From: Paraphoma chrysanthemicola
Lineage: Eukaryota; Ascomycota; Dothideomycetes; Pleosporales; Phaeosphaeriaceae
NCBI GenBank assembly: GCA_020744225.1
Contig: JAGMWG010000001.1
Location: 3,038,001 to 3,102,000 of the forward strand
Direction: 5' to 3'
DNA: 64,000 bases
Under the pieces are notes generated by a model. That model did no database searches, was not told the origin of the DNA, and worked only from the letters and a program-made list of their open reading frames with translations. Made by a program: the position numbers and the translations under genes. Of the stretch, positions 10,777-22,700 are shown one piece after another. Every line of letters starts with the position of its first letter. The first letter of the stretch is position 1.

Positions 10777-13700
10777 TCAGATCATAGGAGTGTTGTCCGG
10801 CTGATATACACCTGGCTGCAGTGTTGCGGGTGGCATATTGGCACGGATCTCCTTCGGGTGCTTGTAGAAGGGCTGGCCATCAGAGGATGGTGGGATAACT
10901 TGCTCCATGGGCTGAGGAGGTGGCGGCGGTGGTGGTGGGATTTGGTTGAAGTAGTTGTCATGATTACTGCCCTCAACCGGAGGGGAGTGTTGGCTGCGAG
11001 GATACGCGAACTCGGGGACACTTTCGTAGGGTGCAACGTCCGCGGCACGCATCATCGGAGGCGATTTCGTGCCAGAGCGGCTGGTGCTGCGCATGCGATC
11101 AGTGACCCTTTTGAAGGTCATGCCTAGGTTGTCGCTGACACTGCCACGACCACGGCGGTGTGAATGTGGAGAAGTCGTGAACGGAGGCGATAACTCGGCA
11201 GGCTTCTCCCCACCCATCTCATCAATAGCAATGTTGATCATACCAATATGGTTGGGGCCACCGCCAAGATTGAGTGGCGGGGGAGGCGGAGGTGGAGGGC
11301 CTGCGAGATGTTGTAGCTGGGCTAGGATAGGAGGCGCGGAGATGTCGTCGACATCAATCACCAGCGTATTCCTCTCGTTCATGGTCTCCGCAATGCTAGC
11401 TGTGATGGGTGGCGGGCTGATACGCTTGTAGTTTGTGGAAGGCAAGATCTCAGGCGTTGTATTCTGTCGTGAATGACCACGGTTGCTGTTGCTGCTTAGA
11501 GATGGTCGGCGTCCAGGAGGAGGGAAGGAGGGCGATGGGCGGAAACTTCCTTGGTTCGAGTAGAGTTCCTGAGGAGGGGCCGATGCGGCACGGGATGGAG
11601 GTATGATAGGCTGACCGAAAGTTGTGGAAGGGAGCAGTGGGCCAATGTCATCTTGTGGCTCTTGCTGTTCTTGCATATGCTGCGGGATACTCGGCACTGC
11701 AGGAATGTCATCTTGCTCGCTAGGATCTGCCGTCATGTAACGTGGGTGACGCATCGCTCGAGGATTTGCTGGGAGCCCAATTGGCACGGATGTTGTCGAA
11801 GTGGCACCGGTCAATCTGTTTCCAGAAACATATTTGTTAACCATTTCTGGATCGGCTGTCTGGCTTCGCTGAATAGGATCGCGGTATGTCGATGAAGGGA
11901 GGAGCATATCATCAGTGTTTGATCGCCCATGAGACACTGGCCGAAAGGCGAATTCTCCAGGGTCAGGAATAACAGGCGCAGAGGGCCGGCGAGCTAGAGA
12001 CAATCTGCGATCCGCCAATTCCTTTGCAGCCAACTCTCTCCTCGACATTGTGGTATTCCGTAAGCGGGAAACGCCAGAGCGACCAGAAAACGTTGAATCT
12101 GGCGAAACATCTCGAACATTGGTGCGCGTACGACTCGCCTCTCGTACAGCAGGAGTGGGCCTTCGGCTTACCGAGCGATCTCGAGCTGCGCGGCGCTCCA
12201 TAGAAGGTTCTCTCCGGGCGCCTGCCGTGCTTTCTGTTGGGCGACGGCTTGTGCTTCGATTCCTGGCGCGTACCGGCTCATAATCCGTCGTGCTCTCTGT
12301 CTCCTCACGGTGCATCGATTGCGGAGAGGCAGGTGAATTGTCTCCACGGTTGGTGCTACGGCCACGATTGTCGGCCGGACGGCGACTGGCAGCTCGGCTC
12401 GCCACTCTGCTTCGCCCAACAACTGGGCCATCAGGCGATTCTTCACGCCTAACTGCTTTCGAAGAGGCTCTGGTCCTGCTGGCACCTACTCTTGCGCGAC
12501 TACGAGCAGTGCGTGTGCTTGCGACCGATTCAGTTGCTACTGGGGAGGCAACACTCATCTTGTAATAGCGTTCATCATCGAAACTTTCCTCGGCATTGGA
12601 AGCGCCACGAATGCCGGCATCCTCGGGTGACATGGGGACGGGTGAAGATGGCGATCGCTTGGCAGGTCGAATATAACGAACGCCGGAGCGACCGCGGCTT
12701 TGAGACTCATCCCGAGTGCGGCTTCGAACGCGCGCTGTGCGCGAAGCTGGACGATCCTCGACAGGGTCGGCACGGCTATAATTATTTGCCTCGTCTAAGC
12801 TGCTGATGTACTGATCAATGCTTCTGATTTTGGCGCTTTTCAGGCTGGTCCCGGTCAATGGTGGGCTCGCTTTCTGGCTTTGGTTGGTACCGAGAGCCTT
12901 CTCAACTATAACCTCGTTCATCTCGAGATGAAGGTCTATTGGCTTGCGGCTACGGGAGCCACCGCGTGACTCATCTCGCTTCCGATTTTTCTGGCTGAGC
13001 GTTTCGAAGACGCCAACTGCGGGTGAAGGAAGATGATCACTGGCCTTGTAGGTCGCTGCCGATAAGAGAACATCTTGAGTCTCGCTACCTGAAGTTGCTC
13101 GCCGTGTGGAGAACGGTAGTGTCTCTGCCTCTCTTCCGATATTATCGACAGCGGTCCTAGGATGAGCATCGCTTCGCTGGCCTCGGTCAGGAATTACAAG
13201 CGAGGCTAACACCTCATTGTTAGTCGTAGATCGGCTGGCATCAGAGCGGGATGGTAATCGCTTTCTTCTATAGGCGCCTGGAGTTGCAGTGCGTGCAGAA
13301 GATGGTTCTCTTGAAGGGTCTCTTGCTCCTCTCCAGGGATGACGGGCTCCAGACGGGCTCAATGCAGACTCAGCAATCGGGGTAACGCCAGCCATCATGG
13401 GCGTTCGGTCATCATCGTCTTGACGGATCTGCAGTGGTTGAGGTCCACGATTGAAGTCCGTTACGAGTTTGAGCGATGCCATTCTGGCTGCAACTCTACT
13501 ACTGCCAACACTAGGTGGTGACAGTGGTGGGCTGAGCTGTGATCCGAGCAGCGCCTGCTTCTGAGCAGAGAAGACCGCGTCTTGAGCTCGAGGCGAGAAC
13601 CATGGCTCTGTCGTTTCTAGACCCATGCAGGAAAAGCATCTTACAGCAAGTTCTGCTTTGCCATGTGACACAGAATACTCTCCCCACTTCCTGACCAGGA

Positions 13701-16004
13701 ATGACTGTCTTTGCCAGTCGGTTGGAAAGATGAGACAGGTAAGCAGAATCGCCTCCATATAGTATTTGCGAGAAACATAGACTTCAATGGCGTCGTTGTG
13801 CTCGCCGAGTCCGAGGAAAATGGCAACCGCGGGGTGAATGTCTCCCTTTTCGAGGAGGCGTTGCACGAAAGCCTCACCCACCTTCTTCTGAGATCCTTGT
13901 CCCATGTTGCTAAGTGCGAGCAACATCCAGTCAGTGGAGGTCATGGATTCAGAACCGACCATGGACGCCATCAGATCGGCACCAATATCGCCTAGCCATT
14001 TTGAGAGGAGAACAGCCGCAGCGGATTCAGGTTGATGGCGTGCAACTATGACGATTAGTGATAAATTTGGGTCGAGAGAAAGGAAGACTTACGTTCGTCA
14101 CGAATCAAGTCATCAATGTCGTTGTCCCATCCAAAAACAACCTTAAGCATGTTGCGGCGAAGGTCGTCTGGGGTCCTCTCCGGTCCAAGCTCAGTTGGTC
14201 TGAACGGCACATCACTAAGTCTGGCCTTTGTGAATGGGAAAAGGTCCATCTCTTTGGTCTTCTTGGATTCTTCGGGACTCCTCAGAACCTCCTTGCGGAG
14301 TGCTGATGAACCATATCTCGAAGAAGTTGCAGACGATACGGTCCTGATAGAGACACTTTCGCGCGAAGTGCTGGCGAATGAAGAAGTACCCGAGGAAAAT
14401 ACCGTGCCAGAAGCGGCGCCCGAGCTCTTCGCGGACCGCGAAGAGCCCCAAGATGGTTTGTCGTAACGATAGCGTGGGGCTCGGCCGCTGCCTCCAGATG
14501 ATCGTGAGCTCTGGGAGCCTCGACTGGACACAGGACTCAAAGGTCCAAGTCTATCGCGCCGCTCTTCTTCTAATTGGTCCATCTCCTGTGCGATTTTCTC
14601 TAGTGGAGACATGACTGCGCCCTCGTTCTCGCTTTCCGATTCCGCCAACAATTGCGGAGCAGTCTTAATTGGATGCGCAGTGATTGGCTCATCCAACTCT
14701 CTCAATCTCTTCTGCTGTTCGTCCAGAGAATTAGGTGGTGAGGGTGGCGTATTTGCGGGGGCGTGCTGGACGTTTGCGACCATGGTTGCTGTTCCGCTGC
14801 TCGGATTCATGTCATATTGCTGGATTGTAAAGTTGCGCCCAACAGTGAAAAGAGTAGCGGTGGCGCCGTAATTACAAATGGCCGCGATATTGTCAATGGT
14901 TGGGACAGACTCGTAAGACACCCTTTTCGTGCGCACATCCCACGCGCAAGTTTGGCTGGTACAGCAAATCAGTAAATGGCACGAGGGCATAAGCGCTGCA
15001 ACGAAAAGCGCCGAGATCGAACAAGGAGTTGACTCACCCTTCGCTGTGTTGCACAATGCGCCCGTTCTTCGACCAGGCAAACCAGGACGGACCTGGTTCT
15101 CTCTGGTCTTTCTGGTTGAGAACTCGAATTACACAAGGCACATCACTGCCATGGGGCACTTTTGGCACACTCCATACTCTCAAGTCACCATCCAAGGTTT
15201 GGGCCGCCAACATCTCAGATTTTTGCTTCGATGAAGATCCATGCCAGGATAACCCAGCGATGGGGGAAGGTGACCGCGGAGTGGTGAGGGTGTGAAGGAT
15301 AGTGAAAGAGGGCTGTAGGGTCGCAATCAATATGGAGCCATTCAGGTAGCTGGTTTTGTTAGTTATGGTGGGACGCCGAGCTGGAACATGCGATCGAAAC
15401 GTACCCAATTGCGAATGTTCTGCAGTCGGCTGCTGGTGCCAGCGCAGTTATGGGGTCGAATATTGTTCTGGCGGAGAGGTGTTCGGACGTGCCAGGCTCG
15501 AACAGGATGATGTTGCCCTGGGCGTTGCCTGTGCGCGCAATCAGCATCAATTGTGGCAGTTGCACCCACAACGCCGTAGTACCTACCAAAAGCAACATTG
15601 CCATTTCTCATCCATGACGCCACCCGAATTTGCTCGTATGAAGCAAAGCGAGCTACCTCGTCGCCGGTAAACAGGTCCCACACGATCGCGGTTGATCCCG
15701 CATCGTAGCTAACCACCAAGCGACCGCCGCCGCGTTCGCTCACAGTGTCTGCCTGGATCCAGGTTATGTCCTCGCGATGGCGGCTGAAGCGTCTTTCCAG
15801 CGCAAGTGTGTCATGATGTAGACACAGTATTTCATTCCCTTGTGCCACGAGCAGAAACGAGGCAGTTGCGCTGATGGGATCCAACGCGAATTCTTCTGTG
15901 CCGGGGGTTGCGGATGGCGTTGGCGGCTTAATCTTGACTTCAGAGCGGATGGACGATCCACCTCTTGTCGAGTTCGACCGCTGGCGGGAGGGTCCCGTAC
16001 TCAT
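10777..16004 (-). CDS. Large WD40/beta-propeller protein with helical-repeat domain and long disordered tail
   Basis: Five exons (15587-16004, 15405-15528, 15038-15349, 14093-14955, 10777-14045) join in phase into 1661 residues. All four introns have good signals, for example ATAACTAAC before the acceptor at 15350. Residues ~60-330 show WD40-like blades (GSTAIVWDLFTG, DGDLRVWSVPK, TCAWDVRTKRV). A Ser-rich linker follows. A helical segment then reads VGEAFVQRLLEKGDIHPAVAIFLGLGEHNDAIEVYVSRKYYMEAILL, here quoted only by its ends VGEAFVQRLL and YMEAILL; this resembles the alpha-solenoid that follows propellers in Gemin5, Sec31 or Sea4-type proteins. The last ~800 residues are Ser/Arg-rich with poly-Pro runs and are probably disordered. 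The family is fungal and I cannot give it a defined function; a coat or scaffold role is inference. Confidence 0.85.
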
Positions 16005-19000
16005 TGTGGGCGGTCTGCAAGTCGGTTGCTCAGTCAGTCGAGGTTGAATTAACGTATGCGCAAGAGGCGCATCGCGACGGGAATTACTATCGATTATGGA
16101 TGGCAGGAGTACAATCAGGGGCTTCCAGAAAAGCGATATGAAACTAGAAATTGTCCGGAGACTCACAGCAACCTGCGCGCTAGGGGTGCACTGCACTTCT
16201 CGAGAAATCCACGGCGGCTCGAGAGCGGTATGTTCAGCCCCGCCTCGGCCAACAAGGATCAGAGTCGGCGGTTAAACAAGTGTGCATGCGCAGCCTGGTG
16301 CCTCTTTTGCGCGGTACACGAGCTGAAAAGACCGACTGGCAATGCTAAAACAGAGAATGAGGAGGAGAGGAGACAAGAGAAGCGCGGTCGAGGTGTGCGT
16401 TGATGCGCGTGGGAGCAACGGGCCTATCAATCATGGGCGCTTAGAGGCGCAGAAGCGACCGACTATGTGCTCAGAATAGGACGATTAGCACTCTTGGGTC
16501 CGTCGAGCCAGCAAGTGCTTGATAAAAGCATGACCGGCACCACGAGGCGTCGTGAATCCAGCACGCTCATTTGCTGAACGCCGCGAAAGCTCGCGATGCT
16601 CTTGGGTGACTCGACGAACGAAACAGATTCATGCCGGATGCTGGTCGCCAAGGAGGCCGACCCCAGTCGAGCAGAACATTGTTGGTTAACTTCGCGCCGC
16701 AAAGACAACCGTGCCTGCATGCTGTGTGCAGTTCAGCCTCTTAGAAGGCCAGAAGGCACAGGGACGAAAGTGCGAAAGACGAGGGTTAAGGGAGCACACG
16801 ATGTGGCCAACGTGATTGGTCCGTCTAGGGTGATAGCGGCAAGCCTAATCACACAGCTAAAGCCTATCATCACGCGCAGCGGCGGCTGGGTACGGCCCGA
16901 GACTTGAACGATGATCCATGGGCACAACTGCAACACTCCAGCACGGCCGTCCGAATGGATATAACATACTCTACTCTCAACGACGCTTCCTCCCGCGTGC
17001 ACTCATCACCGCACACTACACATGCTGCCTCGCTCAACCGTCACAGCAGCCCGAGTCACTGACACCCGTGGGCTGGTATCCATTGGCGGGCCCTGTCCTT
17101 GCAACGCCGCCCTGTGCCCAAGCTTCTGCGGGACGCTGCCCCAACCCGCTGTAGCAGCGGATATGTGAGCTTGTGGCACAAAGATCGCGGTCCGTGTGCG
17201 GTTGTGCCCATGCACTTCCTGGCATGTCCCAACCCAGCAGTTACATTGCGACTTCGCGCATGACGTTCGAGAGGTACCCATTGAACGGTCGACCCGACCT
17301 TTGCAATGAATTCCAGCATATCGCGGCCCCTTATTGATGGATTTGTCTGTACACGCATGCACCGTCCCAGCTCCAGGAACCCGACCGACGAGGTACGGTG
17401 TACAATTGACAGCGTGCGCTGCGAACACTGAAGCACAGAGCCCCAGACAAAGGCAGATGGTCACCGATATCGATCTGTCGTCCGCACGTCTCCTCACTTG
17501 CGGTTGTCAGGCTTAGTAGTCAAAGCGTTTGTCGAGCTACCGAACGGGCATTGCGTTTCGGCCCAAAGTATACTGGTGCTTGGTGATAGTAACCTAGAAT
17601 CGCTGTTGAGCTGGTATTGGCACCCCTGGATCAGCATTAAGAAACAATTTGGCAAATCTATCTAACAGCTCCGAGCGGTTGCCCCCAACATGTCTTACTC
17701 GCTCCAGCTCCCCCTCAACGCCATGTCTGTGACCTGCTTGGGGTCGACACATGGAGTGCGAGCGGTGGAATCAATCACAGTCGGTAGGTCCTGCAACCGC
17801 CGGCACTAATGGCCCCAACCCTGCTCGCCACACCGTGTAGTTATCCAGCCACGCATTTCAACCCCTTCTCTGTCCCCCACGACTATTGCAATGCCGTGCT
17901 GCGAGGGATAAGTGTACCGCGCAAATCGCGTGCTTTCCAGATGCAGCTTCCCCTCAACATGAGACAGACCCCATCCCATCTGGACCGCATGTCTGACCTA
18001 CCGCGACACAGCATCTGCATGTCTGCACCGAGAGCCGGAAGCTTGCAGATGAGCTCGAGGATGCTGTCCACGGGGGGAAGAACCCCGCGTCCGCTGGTAC
18101 GCTCGCTTACCGGAAGCGGGTCGTGAAGCTTATTTTTGGCCATCGCGATATCATGGGAGGGGTCCTCTTGGGCAGCAGTCGTGCATGATTCGAAGATGGA
18201 CGGGGTGATGAACTGCGTCGCCACATCGTGAATCAACATGGGCTACGCCTGAGGCAACGTATCAGTAGCCCCCATCCTGCTACAAACCCAAATTGTCAAG
18301 TCGAGGGAGCCGCTCTACTGCGAGCCCCATCACCAGACTAATACGGAGAACGACAACAATGTTGCCCAAAGTAGAGCGCCTTACATCTCAACCATCGCGC
18401 CATGTGTGATCAACTGTGATGGAGGCTTCCCTAGAATCCTTTAGTCTGATCTTGGTACAGAGGCCGAGACTTCACAAAGGGATGGAGGATTTTCGTGGTG
18501 AATTATTGATATTCAGAAGTGTGGCACGCCACTAGCAAGCCTCACAGGGCTTGCGGGATGCGAAAACAGCGCTATGCAGCGTTCCGTCCGATGCGCGGAG
18601 CGGGGGTATATACGCGAGCGAAAATCCAAAAAAACGCCTGCAAATGCCCAAAGTCCATCACATTGCTCCTCCAATCCTGACTTGCAATGAGGACCCTGTC
18701 CTCAGAATCCTCGCTTCATCTCCCGAAGTACGGGACGTTCGAATATCGAACGGTCGGTCGTCCTCTGGACCGACCGATCTGCGTTGGGCGTGCAGTCCAA
18801 AGACCTCGACGCCCAAAGCCGTGCGCGACATGAACATGCGACACAACTGCGGAGTGCAGATGGCAACATGAGTGTCTCAAGGCTGGACACCCACGTTGTT
18901 GACACACCGGCGCAAGGCGGGTGTGAGTGAGGCTGACGCACCGCAAGCAATGCGCAGTAAGCCAAGTGCGTGCTGACTGCTGCACTCTGAATGAATGATT

Positions 19001-19272
19001 CATTCTGAGCGCTTCGCGCGGCCTGGCAGGGCCAACTCCAATGTTGAGTCGACGGCAAGGCATGATGAAGCCTTGTGAGTCAGCCTATGGAGTGGATGTG
19101 CCCGCCAAGGAGCGGCAGAGCCTTCATGTGAAGGGCGCTAGCCACGCGAGCGGTGAAAACGCGACAACGCGCGCGCTACACACATGACGTAGATATTGAT
19201 GTGACTGAAAACACTGTTAGCATACTGCGACGCGATATGATGTGTGGAGGACTTACGTTGTTGTCATGTGAT
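16005..19272. other. Gene-poor region, about 3.3 kb
   Basis: No open frame here has a convincing protein pattern, splice signals or family motif. The frames at 17006-17497 and 17809-18126 look random. Two adjacent inverted repeats lie at 18737-18751 and 18751-18776 (see separate entry). A TATATA stretch lies near 18606-18612 with no clear gene after it. Confidence 0.5.
18737..18776. repeat. Two abutting perfect inverted repeats
   Basis: GTTCGA/TCGAAC (6-bp arms, 3-nt spacer, 18737-18751) touches CGGTCGGTC/GACCGACCG (9-bp arms, 8-nt spacer, 18751-18776). The second arm pair also contains direct CGGT repeats. They could be protein-binding sites or hairpins. No gene is adjacent, so the role is unknown. 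Confidence 0.6.
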
Positions 19273-19710
19273 TCATTCGACTTGCTCAGGACTCTCTGAG
19301 ATGGGAGTCATAGGCTTGGATGTGCGGCGCTGCTTCTTGCCGCTGCTGCGCCTGCGTTCGCTCTTGGGCTTCTTCTGCGCGTAAAGAGGCGGCAAGATGG
19401 GAAAGGCCTGCGCCATGGGAGGCTGACGGGGCGGTGCAGGTGCCTCGGTGAGGAAGCGACACGAGTCGTCGTCATCGAAGTCCTCACCGAACAAGTCCTC
19501 GTCCGAGATGAAGGACGAAGGTGTGCTGCGGTAACCCAGAGAAGTGCCGGTTGGCCATGATGGGTAGGCACATGATGAGCCGCGACTTGAGTTTGACTCA
19601 ACTGAGTAGTTGCTGTAGAGAGATCCTGTGGGGGAAGCCATTCTGCTAGGCGAGATACTAATCGGTATCGACTTTGAGGGCGACGAGCCAGGCGAGGTTT
19701 CGAAATGCAT
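19273..19710 (-). CDS. Small conserved-looking fungal protein of unknown function, Ser-rich
   Basis: A single exon encodes 145 residues. The N-terminal half is Ser/Pro-rich (SSPSKSIPISISPSR). An acidic patch follows (ISDEDLFGEDFDDDDS), then Pro-rich PPLYAQKKPKS, a basic stretch (RRRSSGKKQRR) and TPISESPEQVE at the end. This order of acidic patch, Pro-rich turn, basic cluster and SP motifs does not look random and resembles small Pezizomycotina proteins annotated only as hypothetical. The RRRSSGKKQRR cluster could act as a nuclear localisation signal or phosphosite, which is inference. A palindromic TATA-like element lies 30-41 bp upstream of the ATG. If that is the true TATA box, the internal Met at residue 24 might be the start. 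Confidence 0.65.
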   Translation of the reverse strand: MHFETSPGSSPSKSIPISISPSRMASPTGSLYSNYSVESNSSRGSSCAYPSWPTGTSLGYRSTPSSFISDEDLFGEDFDDDDSCRFLTEAPAPPRQPPMAQAFPILPPLYAQKKPKSERRRSSGKKQRRTSKPMTPISESPEQVE

Positions 19711-22700
19711 TATGGGTAGTGTACGGGGTGGGTCTTGTTGTGTATATACACGACTACGGGCGTTGTCGGCCGGAAAGAGCTTTCGTCGGATGTGCGTAGC
19801 GGGTGGGTTTTCGTAAACGTCAGTCTAGCGTCGGCAGGTAGTCCGAGGGCGAAAGCGGGTCGCGATGATGTATGCGGCCGATGTGGTTGGATGAGTAACA
19901 GGATGCGAAAACCTGAACCGGTATTCCGAATGCAGACACGATCTTGATGACGGGTGGAGTATGATTCCACAATCTCAGAGGGGTGGATGAGGTAGTTAAA
20001 TAAAACCACGGGGGAATACTGTGCCAGAGTGGGTCAGGAGTCCGAGTCAGAAGCAATGTGTCTCGAGCACGACAATCATTAGGGCTAGACGTGGGATGCG
20101 AAGAGCGGTCACGGCTCGCGTTATAACTTCCGCGAAAGAAATACACTTTGGGCGCCACGGTCCGCATGAAACGCTTCAGTCCAAACGATGACTGGGCTAC
20201 TAATCGCCTGGCTGTCAAAAGACGGTGACCGTGCATACACCAATGAAGTCCCCCCTTTGGAATGGCGGTGTCTCTCAAAGGCTCCCACACCCGTCAGCCC
20301 CGTGCGACAACCCCGGCCCCTCGGGCTCGACCGCCAGTCCCATGCGACCTTCACAGCCGAAAGCCGCCCTGTCAAAGTGCGCACATGCAAAGTGCAGCGA
20401 TGACTCGTCCAGCAAGGCCATCAATCAGCGCTTCGTTATGCTGAACAGCTGGCCTGCCAACGCCGCCACTGATACTTTCGCTGTCGCATTCATTGTTGCC
20501 TGCTTCGTCACCCCTTGATCCTGATTCATCACTTGCTTTGCAATCCTGAAAAGAAAGCACCTGGGCAAGGGATGTCACAGTGACGGCGGACGGACGCCGC
20601 CCCCCACGATTCATAGCCCGGTTCCGCGACGCTTGTGCGGACAGAAATTTCCCCAAGCGGTAAGCCAGGTTTGGAGATCATTTCGGGGATCATGGGAGCA
20701 CAACCCTGTCCTCCCACGACTTCAGCCGGCGCCGTTTGCATTTCCCTTTCTGGAACGCACACGCCGCCCCCCGGATTCTGAATCCGCTGCTCCGTCTCGA
20801 GCGCCCCCTCGGCCTTTGATTGTGGTGGTGGTGGATTTGCCGGCGGCACTGCAAGATGGCTGCCCGAAGGCGTCGTGAGGCAACACTGCTGCACTGCGCA
20901 AACTCACTTTTATTGCTCGCCCTCCGGTTCGCAGCCCTGATCTGCGAGTGGCAACCTATTTTGCCTGTTTCTCCAGAGTCACCAGATGTGGGATCGCCAC
21001 GAGGTCAGACTGAAACGAAACAGTCTCGTAAACCTTGATGAAGCCCTGAGTGCCCCTTCGTTTCGAGCGTCGGAATTCTGCCGACAGTGTTTCTGCTTCG
21101 AGGCGAGCATTAGCCGACGCAACTCTGGGGTACATTAGCCTCTATCACATGCACCTCCCGCCGATCCAAGGGTCCATCTCGCACAAGCATTCCTCGCCTC
21201 CGACACATATTCTAGCCTACGGATCCCCATCACGAGCCAACATAGGCAACTACAACGCCCCTTGGTGGGGTAAAGTAGCTTTACTTTCCAGATTACGTGG
21301 CGAGATACTTGCCTGGGCTTCGGTCGAGGTAACTTCCTCGACTACCTCGGGCGACCGCCCAAGATCCTCGGCCGTAGGGTTGCGGAACAGCACGAAATTA
21401 GGTTGCGGACCCGCGAGCCATCCAACCTTACACAAGACGCGCTCATGATTATGCCCGACACAATCTTGCAATGCTACCTTACAGCTGACAGCAGATCCGG
21501 AGGTTGTTCGTAAGGCTGAGTAGAGATCTACTGATGCCTGGGTACGCTGCAGTCAGCACACCCTTTGGCTCGCATCATAACCCGTCTGTCTCCGGACCGG
21601 CTTGGATCCAAAAAGAGAACGGAGTGCACAATGACCAGCCTGCTTCAACCGATATTTCTGCTTTGACTTAACGGGAATATAATATCAAGCAATCTATTTT
21701 CCACGTTGCCAGCAGTCGTCCAGGTTTTTGGCAAATACCGTTTTGCGTGCAGCGGACCGCCTGTGAATCTGGGGTTAATATTTCGCCCGTGCTCTACAAT
21801 ATTGGTGGATTCTGTTGTCGTGGAAGGTTCTCCCTTTCTTCCATACAGCCGCTACGAGTCGCGAGCCGCTCGAGCGCCCTCGTGTCGAGCATATCCAAAC
21901 GAGCCAAGCACGGCGTAATTGTCTACTTTGAGAAGGAACTTTTGTAGCAAGTTGTCCGCACAGGCTCTTTCTCCACGATTGCAATTTGCGATTCATGGTT
22001 CGCTTCCACGAGGTCGCCTTCCGTATCTGCATGGAAGGTGGCATGGAAGGTTCTCCCGTGCGGCCGTGCGGCCGTGCCCACGACAAATTGCAAATTTGGA
22101 ACATGAGGATAATTCGCACGCACAGTATGCACCAGATGCATGCAGCCCAAATGCAGGGACAGAATAAAGACCAGGTTGATTTCTTTTGTTAACTCGGGTC
22201 GTTGTTTCGTGAAGCGGTTAGGGTGTGAAGAGTTTGTTCGCTTCAAAGCCTCTTCTCGTCAAAGCAACTTTGCCGCACCCCTTTGCTTCACGTCTCCCTT
22301 GCAGCTGCAAGACGACGTCGATACTGTCAAATTCTGCGACAAGAATTTCTTGACGCTGGTGGGTCTGCAAATTTCACCGAACGGCTTACCTTTTACAGCA
22401 AATTTGAAGTTAATGCGTCATCTTCGACTTCGGCAACGCACCGCACGTGGGTCGGGAGTCAGTGCGCTAAGAAGATTCCCTGCAGCTGGGAAGACTTCGG
22501 GAATCAGCATCTTGGTGGGTCGTGGTGAATTATGAGCAGCGGTTCCGCTCTGTGAAGTGTTCGGCACCCAGTCAGTGGAGACATGGTTGGAGAGCTCCGA
22601 AGAATCTTCGTGAGGAGCTCCTCTGCTCCAGAGATGGATCCCGTGCGCTGAGGTAACTCGGCCGGATGGCTATGTCCACTGTGATGACCCCTTACAAGCG

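Noticed and set aside
17006..17497. 163-codon minus-strand frame with a hydrophobic stretch near its start
   Set aside because: No signal peptide of proper shape, no family match and overlapping frames of similar quality.
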